Part shown: positions 44,122 to 55,084 of the stretch, one piece after another
How positions within the stretch are numbered: position 1 is the first letter of the stretch
How the letters are laid out: every line of letters begins with the position of its first letter
Source of the DNA: Rhabdophis nuchalis
Taxonomy: Eukaryota; Chordata; Lepidosauria; Squamata; Natricidae
DNA length: 64,000 bases
Assembly: GCA_039707465.1 (NCBI GenBank)
Contig: CM077647.1
Location: 177,438,663-177,502,662 of the forward strand
Direction: 5' to 3'
The notes under the pieces: model-generated
Database searches by the model: none
Told to the model about the DNA's origin: nothing
What the model saw: the letters and a program-made list of their open reading frames with translations, nothing else
Translations under genes and position numbers: made by a program

Positions 44122-45171
44122 TCAACTCTCAAAAAAAGAAGACAATGTTAACTTTTCCCAGCACTCAGCTTCTTGCATTTTACCAAGATCCTCTTCCTTC
44201 TCCGCTCCCCTTCCCTTTGTGTCGTCACGACTTTTCTTCTGCTCTGACATCGCCGGCGAGATTTCTTTCCGCTTTAACCTTTTAGAATCTTTAGGATCTT
44301 GTCCACCAACCGCTCCTTTTTCTTCCGATATTGGAGATTCTGCTTGTGTTCCACCCATCTTAAGCATTTGGTTTTTAATTTCTGTTAAATCCTCTTCTTT
44401 CTCAATCAGCCCAAGCTTACATAAATATCTTACTGGCTCTACTTGCGGAGTGATTGTTTGCATTCTCCCCTTATAAAAGAATTTCAACTGCTGTGGTGGC
44501 CTCCAATTATACTTAATATCATTGTCTCTCAAAACCTTTGTAATTGGCTTCAAAAAATATCTCCACGCTCTTTCCTCTCTTGATATATCCGGAAAGACTT
44601 GAATAGCTTTCTCCTCAAATTTTGGAACTTCTGCCAACTCCCTTATTTTTGCCATCATTTCCAATTTATCACTAAGATTTGCAAATCTCACAAGTACATT
44701 TCTGATTGAACCATTTCATCTTTTGCCAACTCTGAAAATGCTTACCAAATCTGCTGCCGTAAATACAATTGACACATCGAGGTCATTCAGCCATTTTAAA
44801 ACTCTTTGTTTCAAATTATCCACTCTTTCTTCCGGAATTCCTCGGATAACCACATTATGTTTCCTTGCATCTTCTTCCAAAAGACTAATTCTCTTATCTT
44901 GTTGCTCATTTTTAAAAAAGATCCCTTCAATCTGGCGATCTATCTGTGCATCGTGTACATGAATCTGTTCAATTTCATCTTTAATAAATTTCATCTCCAC
45001 TGTTTGCTTTACGAAATTCTCATTCATTTCATTCATTTCTTGCTTTGTTTCTTTAATTTCCAATGTCATATTGTCCATTCTATCTGTCAATCCGGATAAT
45101 TTTTCGCCAATTGTATTCAAAGCCACAATAATTTGTTGCATTTCTGAAGGCTGTTGAGTCGCCATTTTCAA
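44122..45171 (-). pseudogene. L1 ORF1 (one internal stop)
   Basis: About 349 codons in one frame with a single TGA at 44,716-44,718. The N-terminus is a coiled coil (IVALNTIGEKLSGLTDRMD, LEIKETKQEMNEMNE). The middle has the RRM-like part (HNVVIRGIPEERVDN), with LVRFANLSDKLEM after the stop. The C-terminal domain has FPDISREERAW and WRPPQQLKFFYKG. The tail is Lys/Glu/Ser-rich. This ORF1p is clearly different in sequence from the HAL1-like protein at 23.3 kb. Confidence 0.85.
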
Positions 45172-45804
45172 CTCAATTAACTTTTTTTTTTAAAACAAAA
45201 CACTTTTGCCAAGAGGGTCTTTATTGAAGATTAAGGGGCTAAATCCCCGGTGAAGCTGAGACAGCGTTTTATTGCACCCAAAGAAGCCAAATAACAAGTT
45301 ATAGTTCTCAATACAGTTATATAGTTTACCTAACAAACCTCCTCAATCGTCCATTTGAGGGCGTTGTCCAGAAAGTTACATTTGTTGCTTCAGCTTAGGC
45401 ACCTCGAACAAAAGATCAGAAGCTCAAAAAGTTTTAATCCACATGTCATCCAAACGATCTTTCCACTGTTAACAAACCTTGTCTTTGAAGTCCGTGCCTT
45501 TGCCTCGCAACAAGGAATGCAGATCGCGGTACTTCTCAAAACAAAGAGCAGCTGTTCCCTCGTAACCCACGACAGCCTTAACGGTCAACCCTCCATCTCT
45601 CACAAAGCAAAATTCAAGCAGTCCGGGTTGACCTACCAATCCAAAAGTCAATCTCCTTGCTCAACAGCCCTTCCAGTACAACTGTAAACAATTTTGACTT
45701 CTAACGGTGCATTTTCAACGCTTTAATTCACTTTTATCTTCTGTGAAAACGCCCTGAGAAATGGAGAAAACGTCCTCACACCAACCCGGCCATAACCACG
45801 CCCC
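45172..45804 (-). promoter_or_regulatory. L1 5' UTR
   Basis: About 630 bp between the target duplication and the ORF1 start. As in other L1s this should hold the internal promoter. Apart from an A-rich stretch just before the ORF1 start I see no defined motif. Confidence 0.6.
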
Positions 45805-45820
45805 TCTCATATCCGTTTCT

Positions 45821-46068
45821 AAGCTGAAGAGCCAGCACTGTCTGAAGACGTCTCCATGCTCATGTGGCCGTCATAACTAAATGCTGAAAGAACATGGAAC
45901 GCTGTTCCCTTCCCACCAAAGGTGGTTCCTATTTTTCTACTTGATTTTTTATATGTTTTCGAACTGCTAGGTGGGTAGAAGCTGGGTCAAGTAACAGGAG
46001 CTTACTCCATTATGCAGCACAAGAGATTTGAACCGCCAAACTCCATGAGTGACAAGCTCAGCATTTTC
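45821..46068 (-). mobile_element. Sauria SINE, 5' part
   Basis: Continues the L1-interrupted SINE ('ctgaagacgtctccatgct', 'accaaaggtggttcctatt', the B-box-like 'agagatttgaaccgcc'). It stops just short of the tRNA-like A-box region, where a telomere-like repeat begins. Confidence 0.85.
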
Positions 46069-46069
46069 G

Positions 46070-46094
46070 AACCCTAACCCTAACCCTAACCCTG
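46070..46094. repeat. Short interstitial telomere-type repeat (CCCTAA)n
   Basis: Four CCCTAA units at the truncated end of a Sauria SINE. Confidence 0.85.
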
Positions 46095-46367
46095 ACTGCT
46101 ACTTGGGGAGCCTGCTAGATTTACAACTGCAATAGTTGCCGGTATGCATCCTCTACGAAGCTCTTTCCAGCAGTGCCCAAGTAGGTCAACTGAAGGTCAT
46201 CTATCTGGGAGAGCATGAAGCAGAAGAGAAGACAAGGAAATTTCCAGGGGCCATTTTGTTAAAGGATAAGGAATCCATGAAAAAGGCACAAAAAGACATA
46301 GCAAATAAATTTTATACAAAACAACGTAAATGTAGTAAAAACCACTATACCTAGAATATATAGAATA

Positions 46368-47937
46368 CAAGCTGTACCTACCACGCGTTGCTGTGGCCAG
46401 GTTTGGTTAAATGAAAAAGTTTCCCCGCATAGACCCTATCAACGACCCCCTTCCTTCTCTGCCTCGGTTTCCCCTCCCTCTCCCTCCCCTCCCTCTCTTA
46501 CCGTACCTACCTACCTACAATATTTCTCCTCCCCTCTCTCTATCCCTCTACCTACCTACCTAACTCCTGTATTTCTCCCACTCTCTCTCTCTACCTACCT
46601 ACCTACCTCCTGTAGTTCTCCCTCTCTCTATCCCTTTACATACATACATACCTGCCTCCTGTATTTCCCCCCTCTCTCGAACCCTCTACCTACCTAACTA
46701 CTTACCTAACTATCTCCTGTATTTCCCCCCTCTCTTTCTCTATCCCTTTACCTACCGACCTCCTGCATTTCTCCCTCTCTCTATCCCTCTACCCACCTAC
46801 CTACCTCCTGCATTTCTCCCTCTCTCTATTCCTCTACATACCTACCTAACTTCCTACGTACATACCTACTTACCTCCTGCATTTCTCCCTCTCTCTCTAT
46901 CCCTCAACCTACCAACCTACTTACCTCCTGTATTTCTCCCTCTTTATCACTTTACCTACCTATCTACCTACCTGCCTCCTGTATTTCTCCCCCTCTCTCT
47001 ATCATTCTACCTACCTACCTAACTATCTACCTACCTCCTGCATTTCTTCCTCTCTCTCTATCCCTCTACCTACCTAACTACCTAACTACATAACTACCTC
47101 CTGTATTTCTCCCTCTATCTCTCTATCCCTCTACCTACCTACCTACATGCCTACCTCCTGTATTTCTCCCTCTCCCTCTCTATCCCTTGAACTACTTAAC
47201 TACCTACCTACTGTTGGTGGCGGGGGTGGCATCAGTGGGTCAGCAGTGGCAGTGGGAGCAGCAGAGGTGGGTCAGCAGCTGTGGCGGGGGCAGCAGCAGC
47301 AGGGGGCAGCAGCGGTGGGTCAGCAGCAGCAGCATGGGAGCAGAAGTGGCAGGGGGCCAGCGGCGGCAGGAGGGGCATCGGCGGCATCGGGCCATAGTGG
47401 CAGGCAGCAGTGGCAGCGGTGGGAGCAGTAGCAGGGGGCAGTGGTGGCAGGGGCAACTGCAGCGGGCAGCAAGTGGGTCAGCAGCAGCTGCGGGGGGAGC
47501 AGCGGCAGCAGGGGAGCAGCAGTGGGTCAACATGGGGGCAGCAGTGGCAGAGGGCAGCAGCAGCAGGTGGGTAGCAGTGGCGGCAGGGGGAGCAGCGGCA
47601 GGGGGCAGCAGCAGCAATGGCAGTGGGGGACACAAGCAGGTCAGCAGCTGCAGCACAGGGAGCAGTGGTGGAGGGGGGAGCGGTGGGGGCAGCAGCGGCA
47701 GCAACAGGTCAGCAGTGGCAGCAGAGACGAGAGTGGCCGCTGAGGAGGTGACCATTGCAGATGTGACGCCGACCGCACATGCAAGTGACGTGCGCTAAAT
47801 TGTGGCTGGGTGGGAGGGGCCACCAAGGGGAGGGGGCGAGTGAGCAAGTGAGAAGAGCTGAAGTTGTACATTTGTGTGGCATGCACATATGCACACAATC
47901 TGTTAACTTTTAATAGTTAACTTTTTATTTATATAGA
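46368..47937 (-). mobile_element. Non-autonomous Helitron, 1.57 kb
   Basis: On the minus strand it starts TCTATATAAATAAAAAG after an A (47,938) and ends with a hairpin (GGCCAC...GTGG) followed by GTACAGCTTG before T (46,367), a Helitron 3' end with CTAG changed to CTTG. The interior has a CTAC/CTCC minisatellite (about 46,480-47,200) and a GC-rich GCAGCAGTGG array (about 47,215-47,720). There is no Rep/helicase. The Ser/Gly and Pro/Leu frames inside are artefacts. Confidence 0.82.
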
Positions 47938-48084
47938 TTATATACAGAATGAAAACAATGTATGAAATAATATAAATGCACAAATATATAAAGTCAAACT
48001 TATAAAACATTGAATATATTATATTATACAAAATGACATAAATGTAGCAAATATTGTTATACATAGAATATATAGTATATTATA

Positions 48085-49014
48085 TCTATATAAATAAAAA
48101 TGCAATGAGTTTGTTCAAAATCGCTAAATTCCAAAAGTCCTGCACCAATCGCTTCCAAATCTTCACACAACGTTTCTTTCAAGTACGGCATCAATGATAT
48201 ATATAGATTGTGTAGATGTCACACCTGTGCCAGGTACACGAAACAAAAATGTAAAAAATTGTAAAAAAGGTAAGTAGATGAATACAGAGAGAGCAATGGG
48301 CCACAGGTATTATGTCATTCTTTATGACATAAATACTCTGTCCATAAGATGCAAGGAGAAATACAGTAAGTAGGTAGGTAAGTAGGTAGACAGATAGAGA
48401 GAGAGAGGGAGAAATACAGTAGGTAGGTAGGTAAGTAAGTAGACGGAGAGAGGGAGAGAGGGAGAAATACAGTAGGTAGGTAGGTAAGTAGGTAGAGAGA
48501 GAGAGGGAGAGAGGGAGGAATACAGTAGGTAGGTAGGTAAGTAGGTAGAGGGATAGAGAGAGACGGAGAAATACAGTAGGTAGATAGGTAAGTAGCTAGA
48601 GGGAGAGAGGGAGAAATACAGTAGGTAGGTAGGTAAGTAGGTAGAGAGAGAGAGGGAGAGAGGGAGAAATACAGTAGGTAGGTAGGTAAGTAGGTAGAGG
48701 AATAGAGAGAGAGAGGGAGAAATACAGTAGGTAGGTAGGTAAGTAGGTAGAGGGAGAGAGGGAGAGAGGGAGAAATACAGTAGGTAGGTAGGTAAGTAGG
48801 TAGAGGGAGAGAGGGAGGGAGAAATACAGTAGGTAGGTAGGTAAGTAGGTAGAGGGAGAGAGGGAGAGAGGGAGAAATACAGTAGGTAGGTAAGGTTGGG
48901 GGTTATACGGTGGTTGTGTGTATGTGTTAGTGTGTGGAGGTATAGATCTACACACAGATTGGGTGGCCATTTAACCAGACTGGGCCACTGAAACACGTGG
49001 CCGGAAATGGCTAG
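48085..49014 (+). mobile_element. Non-autonomous Helitron, 930 bp
   Basis: Starts TCTATATAAATAAAAATG after A and ends CTAG before T. The 3' end carries a perfect stem GGCCAC/GTGGCC around TGAAACAC, 12 bases from the CTAG end. Insertion between A and T with no target duplication is the Helitron rule. The interior minisatellite (48,362-48,895), about 55-60 bp per unit with GTAGGTAG and 'gggagaaatacag', is the same as in the other Helitron but in the opposite orientation, as expected for one family. No transposase. Confidence 0.88.
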
Positions 49015-49319
49015 TATAAAATGAAAAAAAATGTATGACATAATGTAAACCCACAAATATATAAAGTCATACTTATGAAAGATTTAATATATTATATTAT
49101 ACAAAATGACGTAAATGTAACAAAAACTGTTAAACATAGAATATATAGAATATAATATATAAAATGAAAAAAATGTATGAAATAATGTAAATGCACAAAT
49201 ACGTAAAGTCATACATATGAAAGATTTAATATATTATATTATACAAAATAACGTAAATGTAACAAAAACTGTTATACATAGAATATATCGAATATAATAT
49301 ATAAAATGAAAAAATGTAT

Positions 49320-49885
49320 GAAATAATGTAAAAGCACAAATATATAAAGTCATACTTATGAAAGATTTATTTGCATAGATAAAACAGTCAAAAAAGATAT
49401 GTAAAAAAATGCAATGTGTTGCAATGATGTGAAGTTTGTACAAACAGAATAAAACAAATTAAAACTAATCAAGAAAAGGGGGCAAACCAACTATTGAGTT
49501 GCACCAGCAAAATAAACACACCTGGTTTTTGTCCTGCTTCTCCCTGTAGATATTTGGCACGATGGCTTTAGTGTCGCAAGAAAAGTACAGTGTGCGATTC
49601 AGAGAGAAGACCCGTTGTGCCGGAAGACAGTTCTCTGCAAATATCATTGCTCTTGACAAGTGAATAAATCCCCTTTTACGGACTTCCCTTCTTTTGTCCT
49701 TCCTGGAGATATTCACCTTGACCCACTTTGGAGACAAAGCAACGGTCTTCATGGTGAACAGGGGTTTTCGATGGGGAGCAAAGCTTGTGGGAAAAGGAGT
49801 GGTTGGAGAACATGAGAGTTGGTGGGGCTGTTTGAAGGACCACCGGTCTCTGATAGCCTCCTCCTCTGAAAATGGTTGAACCGTA
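49320..49885 (-). repeat. Unclassified long repeat, copy 1
   Basis: Matches 53,165-53,715 over its length ('gttgagttgcaccagc', 'atttggcacgatggcttt', 'cagagagaagacccg', 'caacggtcttca'). An open minus-strand frame of 147 codons exists here but does not match a known family, and the other copy is broken. It could be an LTR or part of a composite element, as it abuts chromovirus sequence on one side. Confidence 0.6.
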
Positions 49886-50975
49886 TTCCGGTGCCATCTA
49901 GAGTCCAAAATGTCCTTGACCTCAAAATGTTGTTCACCCTCAACTCAAAGAGGAGCAGGAGGCATTGGTTGAGGTGGTCAAAGAGGGGAAGAACGTTCAG
50001 GTTTTAACAGATTTACCTGGAAAATCGGTTAAAGACGCCAGAGAGGTTTTTGCAAGTCCAGCTTAACAGAAACAGAAGTAATTATCTTAACAATCGGGAA
50101 TGGGCCCACATACTTAGGCCCAAGCTTCTAAGATTTTTCAGTAGTTTGCAGAACCCTAGTAGACAGAAAAACATGATCTCCCACTTTGTACTGGATCCTC
50201 TTCTTATCTGCATGTTTCTTATGAGACTGGTGGGCATCATCCCTTGTCTTATACATTTTGTGCCAAAACTTTGAATGTTGAGCACTCCATTCAGAGAGGG
50301 ACAAAATCTTGGGTGCCTCCTGAGGCAACTCAGGGATTGGAACAAAATCCTGGCCATAAACCACTTTGAACGGGGTCATTCCAGTGCTACTATGCACCAA
50401 GTTATTGTAAGCTACCTCGGTATGGGGTAACAGCTCAGCCCAATTATCCTGCTGGTAGTTTATGAAACAACGAAGATATTGCTCCAAAACAGAATTCGTT
50501 CTTTCACAAGCCCCATTAGTTTGAGGGTGGTGGGTGGAGCTTAACCCCTGGGTGGAGCCAATCACCTTAGGAACTCCTTCCAGAAGTGGGAGGTGAATTG
50601 AATCCCTCTATCAGAAATTATGCATTTCGGTACTCCATGCAATCGATAGATATGTGAAACAAACAACTTAGCTAATGTCCTGGCTGACGGGATTTTGGAA
50701 CAAGGTATAAAATGAACCTGCTTCAAGAATAGGTCAGTAAAAACCCAGGTGACAGTGTAACCAAGGTTGTTTGGTAGGTCCACAATGAAATCCATAGATA
50801 TTTCTTTCCATGGAGCCTCAGGATGCGGCTTAGTCTGGAGAAGGCCCTGAGGCTTACCTGGAGGATGTTTCACTGCAGCACAGACAGGACAACTCGCCAT
50901 GTAGGACTCGATGTCTTTCTTTAATGAAGGCCACGAAAACTGTCTCTTAATTAGATGTAGAATCTTGACAAATCC
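49886..50975 (-). pseudogene. Chromovirus-type Gypsy integrase and chromodomain remnant
   Basis: Minus-strand frames encode CPVCAAVKHPPGKPQGLLQ, EISMDFIVDLPNN, CIISDRGIQFTSHFWKEFL, then HHPQTNGACERTNSVLEQYL and LPHTEVAYNNLVHSSTG, the integrase finger and DDE core of Sushi-ichi-like Gypsy elements. A diverged 'GPFPIVKI' module and the start of a chromodomain (VEGEQHFEVKDILDSRW) follow, which is cut off at about 49,890 where the unclassified repeat begins. Stops and frame changes make it inactive. Confidence 0.85.
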
Positions 50976-51427
50976 AAAATTTATTTTTTAATCACATTTA
51001 TATCCCGCCCTTCTCCACAAAGAACCCAGGGCGGCGCACAGGAATTTAAAAACATACAAAACAATAAATACAAAATTTAAAAACATATTAAATTACAATC
51101 CTATGCTAAAATCCAAATTAAAATCTCCAGTTTAAAAACTATTTAAAATAGCCCCGACGGGAGGTTAGGCTAGGCCGGCTTGCTGAAAGAGATGTGTCTT
51201 TAGACACTGGCGGAAGAGGCGGAGGTCCGAGATGGTACGCAATTCAGGGGGTAGGTCGTTCCAAAGGGCAGGGCCCGCCACAGAGAAGGCTCTTCCCCTG
51301 GGTGTCACCAGACAGCATTGCCCGGCCGACGGCACCCTGAGAAGACCCTCCCTGTGGGAGCGGATCGGCCGAAGGGATGTATGGGGCAGGAGACGGTCTC
51401 GCATATAACTAGGCCCCGAGCCATGGA
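50976..51427 (-). pseudogene. L2 LINE 3' end inside the chromovirus
   Basis: L2 C-terminus (LHGSGPSYMRDRLLPHTS, GRAFSVAGPALWNDLPPE) and 3' UTR. Its upstream end joins integrase sequence at about 51,427 in the same frame, giving a chance 190-codon hybrid frame (51,737-51,165). Confidence 0.85.
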
Positions 51428-52145
51428 GGCCTGCCATCCTGGAATCGTGGGCCCGTTGAAGAACTAGTGGCTTCAGGGTAGCGGGAACATACAATTTAGC
51501 AACAATCCAAGGCAATCCATCTTTCAAGGTGCAGTCACCTGAATGTGATTTAAACCAGTCATCTGATTGAAGCCCCTTCTGAATCTTCGTTATCAGATCA
51601 GCAGGGACATTCAAGTCCACTGACCTTTGGCTCCTAGTAATGACAGGAGCAGCAAGATTCTGTGCCGGAATGACAGGTTGTACTACAGTCAGTTTAGAGC
51701 TGTTATATTGGGGAAGTCTCGATAAGGCATCCGCCATAAAATTCTTCCCCCAGCCCCCGGAATATAGTTGAGGGTGAAATTAAAACGATTGAAATGCTGA
51801 GACCAACGGACTTGTTTAGGCGAGAGTTTACATGGGGTCTTTAAGGCTTCTAAGTTGTTATGATCCCTCCATACCTCAAATAGGTGAGTGGCACCCTCCA
51901 GAAAATGGCGCTAAGTCATAAGAGCCCAACATACAGCAAACCCCTATTTCTCCCAAATCGCCCATCTCCTCTCGGTGTCAGTGAGCTTACGTAAGGTGTA
52001 AACGCATGGTTGCAACTGTCCATTGGCATTCTTTTGTAACAGTACTGGCCCCACCGCCACATCACTAGCGTCAGCTTGGACGACAAAATGTGCCTCTATG
52101 TCAGGATGTTTCAACACAGGATGTGTTGCCTCTATGTCAGGATGT
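51428..52145 (-). pseudogene. Chromovirus RNase H end and integrase N-terminus
   Basis: Minus strand encodes MADALSRLPQYNSSKL (the classic RNase H/integrase junction) and VLQRAHDSRMAG (before the zinc finger). Upstream, broken pieces of RNase H can be read (QPCVYTLRKLTDTERRW, then EALKTPCKLSPKQVRWSQHF). The upstream RT and gag are lost where a microsatellite and an L2 copy begin. Confidence 0.82.
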
Positions 52146-52164
52146 TTTCATTCAACATAGAATG

Positions 52165-52175
52165 AAAAAATGAAA

Positions 52176-52252
<77 letters not shown>
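52165..52252. repeat. (AAAT)n microsatellite at an L2 tail
   Basis: About 20 units of AAAT directly joined to the antisense L2 3' UTR, so it is the expanded L2 tail. Confidence 0.93.
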
Positions 52253-52258
<6 letters not shown>

Positions 52259-53013
52259 ATTTAATTTATAATCCGCTCTCTCTCCCCAAAGGGACTCGAG
52301 GCGGGGCACAGGGAAATTAAAAATACATATAAAACCACAAACAATACAGTATTAAAAAAGAATTAAACTAAACCCTGCGGTAAAATCCCATGTTAAAACT
52401 AAAACAAACCCCTAAAAAACCCTAAAAACAGTTAAGTTATCCCAAGCCAGCCAAGCAAAAGAAATGTGTTTTTAATTTTTGACGGAAGGAGCGGAGGTCC
52501 GTGGTTGTTCTGATTTCGGGGGGTAGGTTGTTCCAGAGGGTCGGGCCCGCCACAGAAAAGGCTCTTCCCCTGGGCGTCGCCCGCTGGCATAGCCTGGTGG
52601 ACGGCACCCGGAGAAGTCCCTCTCTGTGGGAACGGATCGGCTGCAGGGATGTATGGGGCAGGATGCGATCCCGCAGATAACTAGGTCCCGTGCCATGGAG
52701 CGCTTTGAAGATGATAACCAACACCTTGAAGCGCACTCGAAAGATGACAGGCAGCCAATGCAGCTCGCGCAGGAGTGGTGTTACATGGGAAAATCTAGAA
52801 GTTCCCATAACTGCCCGTGCGGCTGCATTCTGGACAAGCTGAAGTCTTCGGGTGCACCTCAAGGGGAGCCCCATGTAGACAGCATTGCAGTAGTCCAGTC
52901 GGGATGTCAGGAGAGCGTGAGTGACTGTGCAAAGGGCACCCCGGTCCAGTAGGGGACGCAACTGGTGGACCAGACGAACCTGGTAAAATGCCCTCCTGGC
53001 TATGGCCGTAGTG
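52253..53013 (-). pseudogene. L2 LINE, last ~190 ORF codons and 3' UTR
   Basis: A clean frame (52,961-52,437, 174 codons) encodes LLTSRLDYCNAVYMGLPLRC, LQLVQNAAARAVMG, LRELHWLPVIFRVRFK and GRAFSVAGPTLWNNLPPE. A few more L2 residues can be read upstream to about 53,013. It is a distinct L2 subfamily from the 12.6-kb copy (ending KLKTHFFCLAG). The 5' end is truncated into the 143-bp repeat. Confidence 0.88.
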
Positions 53014-53730
53014 TCATAAATAATGTAAATAGCATAAATATATAGTCATACTTATAAAAGATTTAATATATACAGCATTATACAAAATGCCGTAAATGTA
53101 ACAAAAACTGTTATACATAGAAATATAGAATATTATATATAAAATGATAAAAATGCATGAAATAATGTAAATGCACAAATATATCAAGTCATAATTATAA
53201 AAGATTTATTTGCATAGATAAAACAGTCACAACAGATATGTAAAAAAATGTAATGTGTTGCAAATGTAATGTGAAGTTTGTACAAACAAAATTAAAAAAA
53301 TTGAAACTAATGAAGAAAAGGGGGCAAACCAACTGTTGAGTTGCGCCAGCAAAATAAACGTACCTGCTTTGTGTCCTGCTTCTCCCTGAAGACATTTGGC
53401 ACGATGGCTTTAGTGTCGCAAGAAAAGTACAGTGTGCGATTCAGAGAGAAGACCCGATGTGCCGGAAGACAGTTCTCTGCAAATATCATTTATCTTGACA
53501 AGTGAATAAATCCCCTTTTACAGACCTGCCCTCTTTTGTCCTTCCTGAAGCAATTCACCCACAATTGACCCACTTTGGAGACGAAGCAACGGTCTTCAGG
53601 GTGAACAGGGGTTTTCGATTGGGAGCAGAGCGGAAGGGACAAGGACTGGTGGGAAAAGACGACAGTGGGTTGGGCTATTCAACGGACCACCGGTCTCCCA
53701 TAGGCTTCCTCTTCTCAACATGGTTAGATA
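53014..53730 (-). repeat. 143-bp units plus unclassified long repeat, copy 2
   Basis: Two 143-bp units (53,013-53,200) followed by the same long repeat as 49,320-49,885. Here the 60-codon frame at 53,489-53,307 is all that stays open. Confidence 0.65.
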
Positions 53731-54150
53731 TTCTTCTTCTCCTGCTTGCATTCTTTGGATGGGCATGTATCGAGCAAGGCGGCCCTTGGCTGTAGCTGCT
53801 ACAAGAACTAACAGACAAAGGATTGGTGGACTAAGGAAAGAAAACGGTGAAAAGAAGAAATAGGGAACTCGTCCGCAGTAACCTTTCTATCCTGTGTCCT
53901 GAGAAACTCCCCCAAGCAGAAAGAAGTTGTCGAATGACAACAAGGACCCTGACACCAAGAACAGATAGGAAATGAAGATGTTGGTGTAGACCAGTTTTGA
54001 CCATTTGGCTGTCCCTTCCTTATCTCCTGCTTCTATGCTCTTGGCCTCCATTCCTTAACTCTGAGTAAAGTTATTTGTGCTAAAAAAAATCCTAGCATGA
54101 TGTGTAGTAACATGCATCAGGCCTACGAGCCATTTTTTGGGGGGACTTTG
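53731..54150. other. Unannotated spacer
   Basis: Contains 'gctgtagctgctacaagaac', which resembles 'gctgcagctgctaaaagaac' near 58,700, so an old shared repeat is possible. No gene. Confidence 0.4.
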
Positions 54151-54400
54151 GGCCTGCCACACTTTCTACTATTCATTTTCTACTGTAGGAAAATGGGTGA
54201 GGGGATGATACAGAGTTGGGTGATATGTAGCCATAATAACATTCTTTTGGAAACTCAAGGTCATCCTGTGTCTCTGCACCTCAGCTGGAACTGGATGGAT
54301 GGATGCTGTCATTGTGGCAGGGGATGATTGGACCATGGGATGGACTTGGGGGTGTTCAGGTAGGATCTTGAACTTTCAAGTGGGTGGGAAAACCTGGGAA
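54151..54400 (+). repeat. Interspersed repeat, partner of 15.9-16.2 kb
   Basis: Inverted relative to the copy at 15,925-16,210. Unclassified and non-coding. Confidence 0.6.
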
Positions 54401-54734
54401 CTGCCAATGTGGCTTTCTTAATAAATTGCAACCTTGAGGAGCTTCTAGCCTTTGGAGTGTTATTTGTTTGAGGGTGCTATTTCTTACCCTGACAACATGC
54501 ATGTACAAAGTGAGATATATATTTTTTGTGAGAATGTGGGATGCAACTGGTTTAACAACCGGCTCACTGAGACTGGGCATGAAACTGAAGGTCGGAGTGA
54601 ACCAGTTCAGTCTCAGCTGATCTTCAGAGCTACTGGGCCGAATTGCTAGAATCCCATCCCTGCTTGTAACCTCCAAAAGATGTTAAGACCAGTAGAATTT
54701 GACACTTGGTGACCTCATGGACAAAAACTCAAAT
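54401..54734. other. Unannotated spacer
   Basis: No supported feature. Confidence 0.4.
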
Positions 54735-55012
54735 CCAGGGATGAAATCCAGCAGGTTCTGGAGAACTGGAAGCGTATATTTTGAGTAGTTTGGGGAATCG
54801 GTAGCAAATATTTTGAGTAGTTTGGAGAACCAGTAGTGGAAATTTTGAGAAATTCAGAGAACTGGCAAATGCCACCGCTGGCTGGCCCCAGAGTGGGGTG
54901 GGAATTGATAGTTTGCAGTATCCTTCGCCTGCCAGGCCCACCAAGCCACACCCACCAAGCCACACCCACAGAGCCGGTATTAAAAAAAAATTGAATTTCA
55001 CCACTGCTCTCA
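54735..55012. mobile_element. hAT element relic (CAGTGGTG family)
   Basis: Left part 'gaaatccagcaggttctgg' and right end 'ttgaatttcaccactg', with 'ccaagccacacccacc' inside, as in the better elements at 15.0 and 61.3 kb. The terminal left bases are altered and no target duplication is evident. Confidence 0.65.
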
Positions 55013-55084
55013 TCCCAAGATGAGTAGTATCTCACCTGTTCTGAAGCCATCTCATGTCCCCAATACTCCACATCAGTCTTTCTC

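Larger units (their letters stand above)
39991..45804 (-). mobile_element. Full-length L1 LINE, inactivated
   Basis: 5.8 kb in a Sauria SINE, bounded by an exact 16-bp target duplication (39,975-39,990 and 45,805-45,820). On the minus strand: 5' UTR (45,804-45,172), ORF1, ORF2, a short 3' UTR and an A-rich end next to 39,991. It is complete in length but carries one stop in ORF1, two frameshifts in ORF2 and a stop at the catalytic motif. Its 3' UTR differs from that shared by the 7.4-kb and HAL1-like copies. Confidence 0.92.
46270..49460. repeat. 143-bp tandem repeat, invaded by two Helitrons
   Basis: Units contain 'aaatgacgtaaatgtaac', 'catagaatatatagaat' and 'aaatgtatgaaataatg'. Starts of equivalent points at 49,015, 49,158 and 49,300 give a period of 142-143 bp. 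Pieces lie at 46,270-46,367, 47,938-48,084 and 49,015-49,460, with Helitrons between. The same units occur at 53,013-53,200. The array is joined to a longer repeat (49,320-49,885) also present at 53.2-53.7 kb. Confidence 0.85.

Noticed and set aside
47187..47798. A 203-codon Ser/Gly/Ala/Gln-rich frame resembling a silk or structural protein
   Set aside because: Arises from a GCAGCAGTGG array inside a Helitron. No start context, signal peptide or conserved partner.
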